From: Onchocerca volvulus
Taxonomy: Eukaryota; Nematoda; Chromadorea; Rhabditida; Onchocercidae
Reading direction: 5' to 3'
Length of the DNA: 64,000 nucleotides
Assembly (NCBI GenBank): GCA_000499405.2
Contig: HG738139.1
Span: 4,674,616-4,738,615 of the forward strand
Shown: piece by piece, positions 36,159 to 49,900 of the stretch
How positions within the stretch are numbered: position 1 is the first letter of the stretch
Layout of the letters: every line of letters starts with the position of its first letter
Notes under the pieces: model-generated
Seen by the model: only the letters and a program-made list of their open reading frames with translations
Databases searched by the model: none
Told to the model about the DNA's origin: nothing
Made by a program: the position numbers and the translations under genes

Positions 36159-37147
36159 TATATATTGCGAACGGACATTGCTTATTTATACAAATTCTTT
36201 CTTCACATTCATTCTTCGCGATAATTATAATCAATTAATGTCAAGCATTTATGAATTTGTTGAATAATGCCAATAAAAGTATCGGATATTCCATTCATTA
36301 TATTAATATGGAATATATTGTTGCACGGAAAATTTATATAAATCCAAATTTTATTAAAGAGCATAAAATTTAAGAGCATAAATTGCATTTAAAGAGCATA
36401 AAATAATAACAGAATTGTGATTATGATACAATCAAATAACAACGGATTTTGAGATTATAAAAATAAATATATTAGGGACTTTTACAGAATACCATAAAAA
36501 GAATGATTATTCTATTAAAGAAATTTCTTGAACAGTTGATTATTAGATTGGAAGGGCACTTTTCCATCTTTCAATATTCATTGTATTTTGTCTTTCATGG
36601 ATTCTGTAATTGGATCATTTGCTTTGGCTTCACTTATTGAAAAGTTTACGAAGATTATATTACGAATAATAACAATATCATTGTTTAAGCTATCACTAAC
36701 TTGGCAAAAAATTTTGTTTGTTTTCTAAAACGCAAAAAAAAAAAAAATTTGGATTTAAAGAAAGATTTTTAGATTATGAAATGTGTTGTAAAGAGTAATA
36801 TTTATAAAAAAGGATTAAAACATGAAGCGATCTAAACAAATATTTGACAAAGGAAACAAACATGAAAATTTCACTTTAATGTAATTGTCTTTCATGGATT
36901 TTATAGCAATATCTTATTTTTTTGCTTCTATTCCATCTTTTTTTCCTTTTTTGATATAATTAGAGCGAATAGCTAAAAAGGAAATAGGACGTTTTTGATC
37001 ATCTTATCTATTATCATACATACATTTTGTTGAATTTTGTATTGTCTAATTCAATTTGTGTAATACAATTCCAAATTTTTATGCATAAGTTCAAAATTCG
37101 GAATATTATAAACTCGACAAGTTTCAGTTTCATGCATGATAGTTTCT
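35881..37147. other. Non-coding interval with CA microsatellite
   Basis: AT-rich spacer. A (CA)n microsatellite occupies about 36112-36155. The long minus-strand frame crossing it (Cys-Val repeats) is an artefact of the repeat. No gene is visible. Confidence 0.7.
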
Positions 37148-39610
37148 TTATTTATAAGAATTTCTTTTTCTTCTTAGGATTTTAATTGATTTGACTTTCG
37201 TAATCCACTTTTTTCTAACAAACAATGAAAAGGTTGCACGGCGAAATGGTTCAAATGCGAGGATAGTAATCAAAACAATGAAGATTACCCGCATCTGAAA
37301 TTATGTAACACTGAAAATTTGATTAGGAAAAATTCACATTATAAATGACAAAAGATAATCAATGATGAAATAAGCGAGTGATTACTTAACTGATTACCTG
37401 AAGAGAAAAATAAATTGCTGCATGGAGCATTTTTCTGAAATTATTCTTAGCAGAATCGTATTCACAACCAGCAAATATACAAATAGCCTGTGCGAATGCA
37501 TGAACTAAAATACGCTCGTATTAGCCATATCAATATTTCAATTTTGAGTACAAAAATGTGATAGAATACTGTCATCATAGAGTTAAGATGTTAAGCTTTA
37601 ACTTTTACGAGCATGCGATTCCTACTTCAACGATAGGAATTTTGATTTTAAGCTTTTACTTTCAGTTCGGAATTTGAAATGGATTGAGAGAATCTATAGC
37701 AGAACTTTCAGTCGAGGTTATATGCGCAATAAAATGCATCAATGTTATGACAAGTCTTCTCTACCACTTACTGAATTGATATTAGAATGATCAAACGATA
37801 TGAAAACTAACCAAACACTGGCAAAGTAAAGATTTCAGTGGAATAAGTGTATATAATAAATGAATATAAACGTTTCTGTTGTAATTTTGCAACTTGGATA
37901 GCATCAACTCCAAGCGGTTTGTATGTTTTGATTTTAATCAATCCCTGCAACAATGAGCATCTCATTTAAAGTTTTCTTTCCATCACAAGTCCTAATTCAC
38001 TCCAAATATTGGAAGAAGTGTGTAATCAGTGAAAATTTAAATGGAATTATTTCTCTTTTTTGACTTAGTCCCCGAGAAAATCATATCCTCATATGTTTTG
38101 GCATTGACTTATAATGATTAATACAGAATGATTGATTCCAATATAAAATGACTTAGAATCTAGTAAAGTTTCAGATTTTGCAAAAATTTACCAGTAGAGC
38201 AACAATGAACAATGCGATAAATAATGTAATATGAGTCAAGTGTAAAGGTACAAAATTTCTGGATCGATAAAACATTGCAGTGGTAAAACTACCCCAAAGA
38301 AGTATCGAAATATGTAGCACAGCATAATATGGTATCTGACTCCTGAAAAAAAAATAGAAAAGAAGGATGGAAACAAAAATAACGATGATTAGATTAAATA
38401 TAGAAGAAAAAAAAAGAAAAAAAAAAACAAATGAACATTTTTCCAGAAATCGACTACCAGATAAATTTCATAGCTACTTGAATATTGAAATTGTATCTTC
38501 ATGCTTTTAAAACCATATGTAACGTCAGCAAATATATTACGAGGTCATGAAATTATCGATCAAATGCAAGTAGATTGGAAGAGTAATAAAATGAACTCAC
38601 TTATTCATAAATTTTACATAGAAAACAGGTTTCACGTAAGGTAAATAAGAAATTATAACTGCATAAAGCATTAAGGTATGAAACCACATGAGTCCAAGAC
38701 GATTATATTGTCTCGCAAACTCTCGAACGTAAAGACTGAAAATATAGTGGTTTCATTTTATGTCATTAAACACTTCAAAATGATCGCATTACTGAAATTC
38801 ACAATATTATCTGTTGAAATTTCATAGTTTTTATTGAGAAATTTCTGATTTTAGCAGACTATTTGTATTACAACGGACGAAGAATGCAACATTATAAAAC
38901 AATTTTATCAAGAATAAAATATGCGGAAAAAATATTTGTTTAAATTTGAACAGAACTTACAGATAAATTCCGTTTCCTTCCATGCTATGAAAAAGACGGG
39001 TAATGTTAATTATATCGAATGTGAAAATAGCAATAGCTGACGTGATGCACGGGAACATTAAATTCAGTGTGAAATACTTGAAAAAGCCATCTTTCACTTT
39101 CGCAAATATTAAATATAATATGAAAGGAATAACGACGAAGTTGCCAATCGTTGCAATGTATGATATTAGACGCTTTGTAGTGTACAGTTGTGCTAGAAAA
39201 CGTACTACCATAATTCCATCAGAAAATTCTTCCATTTTCATTTATTGTTTTATGATATTAATTTATAAAGTTTATCAGAATATCAAATTTACTTCATGAT
39301 AGCAGAGCTGGTAATATTATAATTCTACCGATTCCTAGATTTAAAAATGTAAATCTGTTATATTAGATTGTAAATTTCTCTTGAACCACTTCGTTCTCTA
39401 ATTGATTTCACATATTTTCGAGCAAAATTATAAAATTGTTGAATTCTTAAATATTTTGTTGAAGAATTCATCATATATGGATGAGTAATGACATTGGATT
39501 GCAGTTATTAACTTACGGCAATATAGACCCAGGCCTACACATATAGGAACGACCGAATCACCTGTGCCATTGAAGTTGTTACTGCCATTATGATAGAAAG
39601 TGTCATTCAT
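37148..39610 (-). CDS. Nematode chemoreceptor-like 7TM receptor, complete
   Basis: A complete seven-exon gene on the minus strand: 39610-39517, 39192-38961, 38735-38601, 38342-38192, 37944-37812, 37504-37398 and 37294-37148. Every intron is GT-AG and every phase agrees; total 999 nt, 332 aa. The N-terminus has three N-glycosylation sequons (NDT, NGS, NGT) before a Cys, as expected outside the cell. Hydrophobic segments begin at about [20 protein letters not shown] (TM1), [17 protein letters not shown] (TM2), [17 protein letters not shown] (TM4) and [15 protein letters not shown], with [21 protein letters not shown] and [20 protein letters not shown] (TM7, then a Lys/Arg-rich tail). It is probably a serpentine chemoreceptor; I could not assign the family. 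The first exon follows an ATTTTCAG acceptor four bases before ATG, which suggests spliced-leader addition. A decayed paralogue lies upstream. Confidence 0.82.
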
Positions 39611-40922
39611 TTCGCTGAAAATAGTAATTATTTTAATATCAAAAAGGTAATCGAATTGAAATATCACGTAATCTGTTACTTAATATAGATGTATATGGCT
39701 GTTGTTCTGATCATCTCGAAAAATCAATGAAGTCAGAATGATCAAAGCGATCAACATAAGTAATGTGTTTGCAGAAGTCTTGAAAAAATCAAAAATACAT
39801 TGCTTGTTATTCATATCTCAGGATAGGCAACTAACAAAAAATTTGAGTTTGAATTATTTCTTTATTTTCAACATATTTTTCAAACTTCAATATTCAATTC
39901 AACATAAAAACTCGAATTTAGTTTGAAAGCAAATATTGTAATCTTATTTTATCAACTATCAAAAGATATCGACCCATCTATCCTTAGGATATCAGCAACA
40001 TGTTGAATGATGATGTGACAAAACTACTTATTACAATAATAATGATAGTAATATCTCAATTAAGTACGTCATGGCCTTATAATCAGACATTACTGAAGTT
40101 ATTATCCTGCCCCCTTATGATTATTTATCGCCCGACAAGACGTCAGTGAAATTACTATGAAATCTTGTTAAAAGTAATTGGCATGAAACTTGAAGTGTGC
40201 TAGCTACCATATGAATGCTTTGTGTATATAATGAGATTTTGTCATCTATTAAATTAGTAGTATTTGACTATTTTTTGTCGATAATATTTCTTGATGTTTG
40301 GTTAGTACTGGAAAGTAGAATGAAATTTCTTAATAGCTAGAATCATAAGTCTGCTTTAGAATGCTAGCTATATAGCATCCAGCTTGTAGCATTCAGAGAT
40401 TTTGATAATATAACCACTGAAAAAAAACAAAATTCGATATATCTTGAAAATAGAAGATCATTAAGATATAAAAGTTTTCATAGAAACAGATTTTCTCAAA
40501 ATGATAGATAAGTCACGCTTTTCACGCAGTCAGATTCCGACAGTTATTTTGAAAAGAAAAACATATAAAGAGAGAGGGAAGCTGGAGAATTAAAGAAAAG
40601 AAATGTGGTTTAATGAACAAGAGCCTTTTTTGTATTATATTGGCTTTTCACGCTTTTATATATATTTCTGACAAAAGTGTTTGAAATATCGCTAAAATTG
40701 TCACACGATGAAGCACTGCTGGCAGACCTTTGCATTCTTCACTTTTCATCATTTCATATTCTAAAAATGAATGAAAATTATTGTTGACGAAATTACTGAC
40801 ATGAAAAATAATTTTGTGTCGAGCAGATAGACAGCAATGCTGCGTTAGGCTAAATTTCTTCGGCTATGAAGCAAATTCGAATTCAATGATAAAAATCAAA
40901 TTGAAAAAGAATTTTGAAGCTA

Positions 40923-41132
40923 TTATATTTTTCTAGGCCTTTTAGAAAAAAATACTGTCGCATTAATATAATGCGAAACGTAAGATTGAGAGAATACCAT
41001 TTGTAACATACTCATTTCATTTATCGAACCAAAAACTAAAACAATGAAATGAAACACAAAAATGCCTGTGTACTTTGTGATTTTTTCGTTTTTAAATTTA
41101 ATTTTATTATGGATTAACATTGCGATTAGCAT
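40923..41132 (-). pseudogene. Possible receptor exon fragment
   Basis: An open stretch between the two receptor loci reads NKIKFKNEKITKYTGIFVFH and continues with INEMSMLQMVF. The alternation of a basic start, Lys-Tyr and a hydrophobic helix recalls exon 2 of the intact receptor ([17 protein letters not shown]). It has no matching splice sites and no partner exons. It could equally be a chance AT-rich hydrophobic frame. Confidence 0.25.
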
Positions 41133-41204
41133 AATTCATAGCTTTATTGGTTGAGTATTTACAATATTCATAGCATTTATTGGCAGAATCTTTGCAATCG
41201 ATGA

Positions 41205-43480
41205 TTAGTTTTGTTTTTGGAACATTGAAAGAACTGCATGACGATATGGTTCAAGGGCAACAATGGTACTTAGACCAATAGCAATTGAATTTGACTGAAA
41301 CAAAATGAAATTGGACAATTTATTGGGACAAGAAAAGTTCTCGAAGGTACAGTGAATGGAAAGATACCACAATAAAATAGATTTAGAAATTTTACCTCTT
41401 AGAAAAAGTGATTCATTGTAGTTTTACTATTGTAGAATATAGTTCCCTTAATTCGACATCGAATACAAATGCAAATTACTGATACCATCGAAGCAACTGC
41501 AATATTTTTATGTATATCATCACATTGATTTTCCTAATTTTAATTTCAATTTCTCTACGAAATATTACTGAATTCAAATAACATACAATGACATAGTGCT
41601 ATCTCGAAGTAATATATCATGCAAATAATTTGTTTAAGCTGTCGTGAAACTCACAAAAACAAGGCAGAATAACGACTTCTTGGTATAGCTGTAAATAACA
41701 AATGAAAATAATCGTTTCCGTTATAATTTCTCAATATGAATAGCATTTACTCTGCTAGTTTATATTTGTAAATTTCAACAGATGCCCGCAAAAATAATTA
41801 ACTGGCTTGAAAATTTAATCGCTCAGGCATACATATATATATATTTATATGATAATATCATTTCCTGAATTTTCGAAGAATTGATTGTGGATGAGAAGAT
41901 AACAAGGATTTGTTGCATTCACTCATATTGGATTTATTCAAATAATATGAATGTTGGAAAAAAGTAGAAGTTAGAATTAAATTTAAAAGGAAAGGATGAA
42001 GAATTGAATTGACAGTCATTATAATTAGTGTATCAAGAAGTCAATGATTGTCCACTATGTAATACCATTTTCATCAATGGCAAATTATCGTGGCAATCCA
42101 GAAACACGATGATATACCATAATTGACAATAATATTAATTGATTTCTTGATATAATCATTAATGAAGTGTGAAAACCAGACGTCAAAAAATAAAAAAAAA
42201 AAAAGAAAAGAAAAGAAACTATGAAAGTTTTAGAAATATCGAATTTCAATTGTTATAAAACATTGCGGTACTTATTTATTGTACTCTATGATCAGATTTG
42301 CAAGATATTTTATTTCATTTGAAATTGTACTCAAGAAGTAAGGAGAAGAAATGGAATTTCAATTAACTTATCTTCTAGTGCAATTTTAAAAAATACCGAT
42401 AAATACATTAAAATCTTAAAGTTTGTGGTACCAACAACAAATTATTTCATTTAAGCTACCTGTTTTCTGATTCGGATTGTCTCATTTTTGTCAGTTATCG
42501 AGTAGCTGAGTTATTGCCGACAATTTTTTCTTGGCTTATTTGAAAAATCGAAGGAAATATATTCTGCTCACTGATTCAGAAGAAACTCTACAATTTTTAT
42601 GGCATCTAAATTTCGGTGAGATGTCTATTAGATCAGGTTTTCAATGATCGTAATTATTGCTGAAAAAATATCATCATCGTATCGTCATCATCATTATCGA
42701 ATAATAATTACAGGAAGTTACAGCAATCGCTCCTTCTTCCTTTTAACTTCATGCATTCAATACTCGATCTGGCAATCTGTCCTACATCCTCGTAATACTC
42801 CATCGTTGTTGTTACGACCTTCAGAATCTATCGCACTTTCAGTAATTATTACTTCATATATTTTCCCTAAGTCGATTATACTATTATTTGTCATACACTT
42901 CTCTATTAATCTTATTACTTAATTTATTATGCAAGCAGTAGCACAATCTCTTTATTTAAGGCGCGAAAATATTTGGCTTTCTGTAAATTAATATTGTTCA
43001 GGATAAATTTTTACATTACAATTAAAATTTCGAACTAGTCTCAGGAATAATTTGTTTACAAAAGTAGTGAAGAAAATAACTTGATGAAACTTATCATGCA
43101 TTTTTTTTCGACCAATTGCTCAGGCTATATACTCATCTTGTTCATTAATTTTTGACACTACTTTTATCAGATTACTAATTTCATAAAGTTATTTACGCTC
43201 ATATTGTTTAATAATATAATCAAATCTTCTTTATTGTGTTACTTAAACTTATCGATTTGAAATTTGCGTCCTTTGATTTCAGTTATGTTAATGATGGAGC
43301 TGAAGATATGTTGCATTGTTTGATATTCGATGTCATCGAAAACTATTTCGGAAATTTCATCGAAGAATATCGATAATGAAAATGCTTATGCAACTATAAG
43401 TTACAAAAAAAAGGCAATAAATGGGAACATAACGAAATTTGCAACATTAACAAAGGCAGTATGTTTCAATTTTTTTTAAT
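41205..43480 (-). pseudogene. Decayed paralogue of the 7TM receptor
   Basis: Minus-strand segments correspond to exons of the intact gene at 37.1-39.6 kb. 41294-41205 matches its last exon (IVALEPYRHAVLSMF against [15 protein letters not shown]) and keeps an acceptor and stop. About 41496-41404 matches exon 6 but ends with an in-frame TAA. About 41788-41650 matches exon 5 (KRLFSFVIYSY against [11 protein letters not shown]) but has a TGA and two TAA codons and a ruined acceptor (GCGGG for CAGG). About 43475-43300 matches exon 2 (NVANFVMFPFIAF against [13 protein letters not shown]) and has a stop and frameshift. Exons 3 and 4 were not found; a MITE-like insertion occupies 42017-42164. The locus is dead, and the pair reflects tandem duplication. 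Confidence 0.75.
42017..42164. mobile_element. MITE-like element inside the receptor pseudogene
   Basis: CATTATAATTAGTGTATCAA (start of the left arm, 42017-42045) is an imperfect reverse complement of the right arm 42138-42164 ending ATATAATCATTAATG. Both arms share TATCAAGAA(G/A)TCAAT. The internal 90 bases have no coding content. Total length is 148 bp. Confidence 0.5.
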
Positions 43481-43944
43481 TTCCGAAAAGATTGCCAGAA
43501 AGAAAATGCAATTTCTTATTCTTCCGTGTTAATTGATTCATTTGACTTTAATTCTTTTTTCCTTTTTCTCATTCCAAATGAGTTATTTTATTAAATATTA
43601 TTTAATATTAGATCGATTGAGAAGCGGCAAAAATTTTTTTGTTAAGATTAACTCGATTTAATGAGAAAAATTGTTTTGCAACTAAAGCCAAAAATTGAGA
43701 GTAATGTCCGAATCCCCGGAATTTTAGTACTGAGAAGTAGTAAGAAAAGGTGACAGAACAAGTAATACAAAAAAAAAAAAAAAAAAAAATGTCATTAGCA
43801 AGATTACTGCTTCTAAATAGTACGGAGTTCCACAGCATTAACAAATTTTAAAAGCTTTTTGATTTGAAATGCTGATCATACAATCTATTGCTTATGTGAA
43901 GTTTAATTTCATTCGAATCCAAAAATTATGTCAATTATGTTAAG
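43481..43944. other. Interval upstream of the first visible PHLPP exon
   Basis: The start codon and first exon(s) of the PHLPP gene should lie here or further upstream, because the first recognised exon has no in-frame ATG before a stop. A long poly-A tract runs at 43770-43789. I could not identify the missing exon. Confidence 0.5.
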
Positions 43945-46900
43945 CAGCGGCAGTCAGCAAAACTTGAACGTCTCACAAGTTGTCGTAAACGAGAATGGTT
44001 AAAATCCAGTACTGAAAATGGTTTTCTCCGGCTTTATGCACCAATTGGGTCACGATCTTTGATTTATCCAGTAACGCTTCAGACAACTGTCCAGGATATT
44101 TGCTCTATTTTGGGTTTTGAAAGCTTGTATCTTCAAATTGGTGGATCTAAAATCAGGCAAGTATTATTTGTTTTAAAAAAAATTGATTTGATAAAGATTT
44201 ATTGCACAATGTTTTGCAACATTTTATGCTAATTATTGAGTAAAATAACTTATTCATACTGTATCCGTTAAGTATTCCGTAGTTAAAATTAAAATCTTAT
44301 TAAAGTATTTTTTCCACTTGTATTATAAATAATTTTTCAAACCTGACGACCTTTTAATTGTATTTTATTTAAAGTAATCTGGCAGCACGAGTTTATCCAT
44401 TACAATTGCAAAATCAAATTTTACGAAATATTGGATATGAAACAGAAGCGGAATGTATGGCTATTGGTGATGCTGCACATCTAACTCATCTTTTTTGCTT
44501 TTTTATAGGTAAATTACTAATTAAACTTTATTTTTCATGAAAAAATCAATAAAATATTTCATATAATTTTTAAATAACGCAAAATGAGATATATTCTTCC
44601 CAATGAAAGGATTTCATTATGCAAAGAGCAAGATCTTTTATCTTTCAGTTGATTTTTTTCTTGTCATACTGCTTTGGTATAATAATTTATGAAAATAATT
44701 CGATTAGAATTGAATTAAACTCATTTTGAACATTTCTAAGGTTGTTTAGCGATATGATGAAATTTTGAAATTTTAAATTTAATTCAGGTCGTCCAGAGCA
44801 AACAGCTGGTGGAGGAGCATCTAATGAAATACTGATAGCGTGGTGCCACGTACGTAAAGGTCGACTGTTACAGAAATGGATTAAACGTCGTTGTACACTT
44901 TATAATGGAACGATTCGTATCGAACATGGTTTTGACCTCACTTGACCTGTTTTTTTTTTTTTTTTTACCCAATTTATCAGTTTTGATTTTATTTACTTTT
45001 TCATAAATTATTAATTGTCACAATGTGCTCATGGCTTTGCGACTGACAAATGATTGCCATCTAATTTTCAGAATTTTTTAAATTCATAAATTTATTCCTT
45101 GTTAATTAAACATTACATTTAATCATAGATTTTTTATAATTTTCAATCATGAATTTTATGTATTTTAGAATTTTCTAAATTTTTAATATTTTGAAGAAAT
45201 TTCATGAAATTTTATCAATTTTCAGAAATTGTTATAATTTTGTGTTAAAAAAAACGATAGAAATTAAATTGGAAAATTCAAAAATTATATAAGATAACAG
45301 TTTCTTTTGATTAATAAATATGATTTAGAAGATAATTATCAAAATTTTTGACTGATCTACAAATTTGGAGTATAATTAACTTTTTTCGATTTGAAAATAG
45401 ACTAGCAGTATTCTTCAATTTATTTTTTTGATGATTATTTAGCAAGAATAATATAGAAAATTCTTATATTTTAAAGTGTAATGGTAATTGAATGATATTT
45501 CAGATAATATATTTTACGCAATCTGGAATATCATTATAAATTATCATTAAAAATTGATAAAATAACTAATCAATTTTCTTCTAGCAAATCTTTTCAGATG
45601 ATGGTGACGAAATTTTGCTACTTAGTCAATATCGAGTTGATGTAAGGGAAGGAAATCGAGGAAAGTATCTTCGGCTTACAGATTCTTCCAACATTTATAA
45701 CTTCCATTTTGAAGCAATCGGTGAAATGAACCTTTGGCTTACTCGCTTATTACAGGTATTTTTCATTTCAATACACTTAATACAGGTTTTTTTTTTTCAG
45801 TGCAAGAATATTCCAAAAAAATAAAATCTACTATTAACTCGTAAATTTTTTTTTTTTTTTTTTCAAATGACTAAATTTAAATCATACATATGAACCATTT
45901 TGGATGTATCTGTGAAATAAGTTAATACATTTGACTTAAATTATGTACTTAAGTCTTATGATTATATTTACTTTAAGTTATTGCTTACTTTGCAGATTTA
46001 CTTTTAATTTGATTACTGTCAATGTGAATGCAAAAAATGAGCGAATTCGTAAGCTGTTATGATTCATTAATCCAATTTTAGACTCAGATGGCACCAGTTT
46101 GCGATTTAAGTGATCAGCGTTTACTACTACTACCAGATGAACTATTCTCGGTTGGCGTAATTCGTCAGATCGTTACACTTAATTTGCGAAGGAATTCATT
46201 ACAATTTCGTTCAAGTAATCAGGTAAATTTGAATAGCTAATGGAAGAAAAGGCTGGATTGAATTGACGATTAGATGGAAAATATGTCGCATTTATACACT
46301 CAAATTTATCTTTTCATGAAAAGATACTTTTAAAGAAATTCGGTACTAAATATTTTTAGGAAAATAAATAAAGATTTTTATATTTTGTTTTTTTTTCTTT
46401 TTTTCATCTTTATACCTTTTTTTATAGATTTTATAGAAGATTGATATTGTAAATAAGAGAATTTTACTAAATAAGTGCCTATTTTATTTTATCTGATGTG
46501 AAATTTGGTGATATTATTTCTGATTAATTCAAACTTGTTCAATTTACGGGAAAAGAATGAGATGAATAGATAAAGAAAATAGATAAAATAATATTTCTCC
46601 ATCACAAAAGAATTAGAGATGTTAAAAGAAAAAATTTTGACAATTAATTAGAAATAATTTAACATTAATTGGCAAAATTTTGCGATAAAAATTTTAATCG
46701 AAAATCAAGAATGAGTATTTCATTTAAAAGCAACAATTGTCGCAATCATAAAATAGAATATTATTTCTCATTTCATTTCTGCTTTATATTTCAATTTAAT
46801 ATTTACTGTTTGATTACACTAATCACTATCGATAAGATCATCGACACATATTGACCATCGTTTTTGCTGCATTTTTTTTTTTTTTAACAATCTGAAGTCG

Positions 46901-49900
46901 AAGTTGAAGTTGAATCTGAATTGGAAGCTTTCTGAAGCTAAATATTAATGTATATCAAACCATAAAGTATTAAGATTTTTAATATTTCCATCAAACAGGA
47001 CCAACTCCGATTGCATGGAATTATGGGCCGAAATTTTGTCGCAAATGGATTTCTTATTTAAAAATCTGCTGCAAAAATAAAATAAAAATTGATTGATCGC
47101 AAAAAAAAGTCTTCAGAATTAATTGATTTATTTCCAAAATTGAAAAGACTAAAATTACAGATTCGAAATCCGCTTCTTGGATGGCTTGATGATATAGGAC
47201 GTTTACGTTCTTTACGTTCGCTTAATATTGCTGATAATTCGCTTTATCATTTTCCAATTGCAGTAACTCATCTCAGTAATCTTACGGAACTTATCCTTTC
47301 CGGAAATCGTATATCCTATATTCCAAAACAAATTGCTGAATTGATCAAGTAAGTTAATAGATGAATAAACTATGCTAAATAATGTATACATTATATCTTT
47401 TAGATTTCTGCAGAGTATTAATTGAAACAATCATATGAATATGAAATAAAATATGAGGTACAATAAAATAAATGAAGAAACTGTCGTCTAAGTTAAATAT
47501 TTTTAATTGTCGCATTAATTTTAAAAGAATTTATAAATTAGAGCAGAAAATTATCCAATCATTGCAAATCTTTCGTGAAAACTTCCTTTTGTTCATGTCC
47601 GAATATCAAGCCTAAAAATTTCAGCAAATTTAGGGTAAAAGGAGACCAGGTAAAATGCTATTTCTATACCAAATTATTCATGAGATTTTCAGTTTAACAA
47701 TATTAAATGTCAGCAATAATTGGTTGCAAACAGTACCGGAAGAGCTTTCACGATGTGTGTTGTTGTTCAAATTGGATTTAAGTTTCAATCGTTTTAATCA
47801 GGCAACCATCCATATTTTTCTTAAATAATTTACCAATTAATAACATATTTGAGAAAATTACAAAAAAAAAAAAAGTATCATTTTGCAGTTTATTTCGAAA
47901 CAAAAAAAGAAAAATCAGACTTTTTCTCTACGATTCAAAATAATTTTTCGAACAAGAAAGCTTTTGTAAAATCAGGAAAATAGAATCCATTTTTTGAACT
48001 TACATTGAAATTCAATCTTATTTCATGAAATTTTTGATAGTTTTCAGATTCCGGATGTTCTATTCACATTGAAACGAATTCAACATCTAGAAATGGCCGG
48101 TAACAATATTGAAGTTTCAGCGTTGCATTCTCTCTCATGTATTCATGTATCGAAAATTGATTTGCGCCGAAATACCTTGAGACGGTTAGATCGGAAGCAT
48201 TTCATCGAAAAAGCTTTATTCTTCCATAATTTCTTAACATTTTTAATCCAATTAAACTAGCTTCAGAAATCTTGATTTTTCTAGAATTAACGAATTCCAA
48301 AATCTGCAATTGTTGTAACCAAATTTTTCGAATTCTTAGCAAACTTAAACAGCGGAATTCCTGAGAATAATGAATTTTCACAATTTCGTTATTCATTTTT
48401 CTGATGATTCCATTAAAACTAAGTGAAATGAGAAGTTGAAATGATAGCATTTATTCTTTGATGCTTTTGCGCCATTATAATTGATCAAGATATTAAAGAT
48501 ATGTCATATGGGACATAAAACAAAAACGGAAAAAATGAAATAAATTCTTTTATTCTCGAGTTTATTTTTAATCTAAAATTTTTACATGAAAAAAACAATC
48601 ATATTTTTAGTACGATGCGTTTGACTTCATTTATTTGTTGTGCATTAACGGAATTGGATATTCGTGATAATGAAAATTTACACGAATTGGATTTAAGTAA
48701 TTTACATACTATACAGGTATTTATATATTCTAGATATTGATTTTATAAGAAAACTCTTAAGTTTTCGAACTAAGATAGATTTTCTTCAAAAATTCAGCTA
48801 TTATAATTCAATTTAAATATTATTAGTAAATTAATAAATAGCCGAAACGAACCATTGAATTTGTTTGACATGAGAATTATATTATAGAATAAAATAGATA
48901 TACAAATTGTAATTTATTTTTATTAATTCAAACAAAAAAAACTTATTTTATTTCATTCATTTTCTAATATATTATTGATTAAAATATATTTTATTCATCG
49001 GTTAAAATTCTCGTCCGTTTTTTGTCATACTATTCTAATTTTTATAAAATGACCTCGTCATATCACATTTTATTAATTTAGGTAATACATTGTGAAAGAC
49101 TTCATCTAACAAGCCTTCAAGTGAATGGTACCAATCTCAGATATCTTTATGCTGATAATAATGGTAAAATTGCTACTTTTTTTTGCCATTTTATCGATTT
49201 AAAAGTTTAATAATAAAAAAGTTTCAATAAGAGCAATGTTTTTAAGATTGTCATCATTTTCCAACTTTTTCAGTAAAACCTAAAATTTCAGATAATTAAT
49301 AGATAAATAAACTTTCAAAAGAAGAGGTAATGAATTATTATAAAGTATTTTCAGCCCTTTAGCATAACAAAAATAACGAAAAGAATGGATTGAATTTAAG
49401 AATATTTAAACGTTACTACCACTCACTTTTTTTTGTATAAAATATTTTTCTGTGAATTACAAAGGTCATTTCTTGATAATAGAAATTTTATTGCCGTATG
49501 AAATTTAAATTTTATGGTACAAAGAAAACTGAAAGAAAATAGCGTGAATAAAGAAATGCTTAACTTTTCAATTGATACGTGATCTAAATTATCATGCTAC
49601 ATTTGATCTAAATCATTACTTAATAATTTGGATTAAATGTAGCATGATAAATTAAATCATATCATTGTTATAATTATTATGTATATTTCTTATATATTCG
49701 TAGTTTGTAATAAATACTAAATCTAAATTAATTTAAATCAGCATTGTAATTAGTAATTTAATTTGAATGAACATTTTAATTATATTTCAGAATTATCACA
49801 AGTAATAATAATGCCTGTGCCAATTCAGCTAATGATATTTTCGGTCTCATACAACCGTTTTACGTCGTTACCAGAATGGTTAACAGATTTACAGTATTTG

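Noticed and set aside
35998..36234. Open frame rich in Cys-Val on the minus strand
   Set aside because: It is a translation of the (CA)n microsatellite.
42644..42922. 92-codon open frame on the plus strand
   Set aside because: No domain, no splice signals in phase with the nearby PHLPP gene, and it overlaps the antisense of the receptor pseudogene; probably chance.
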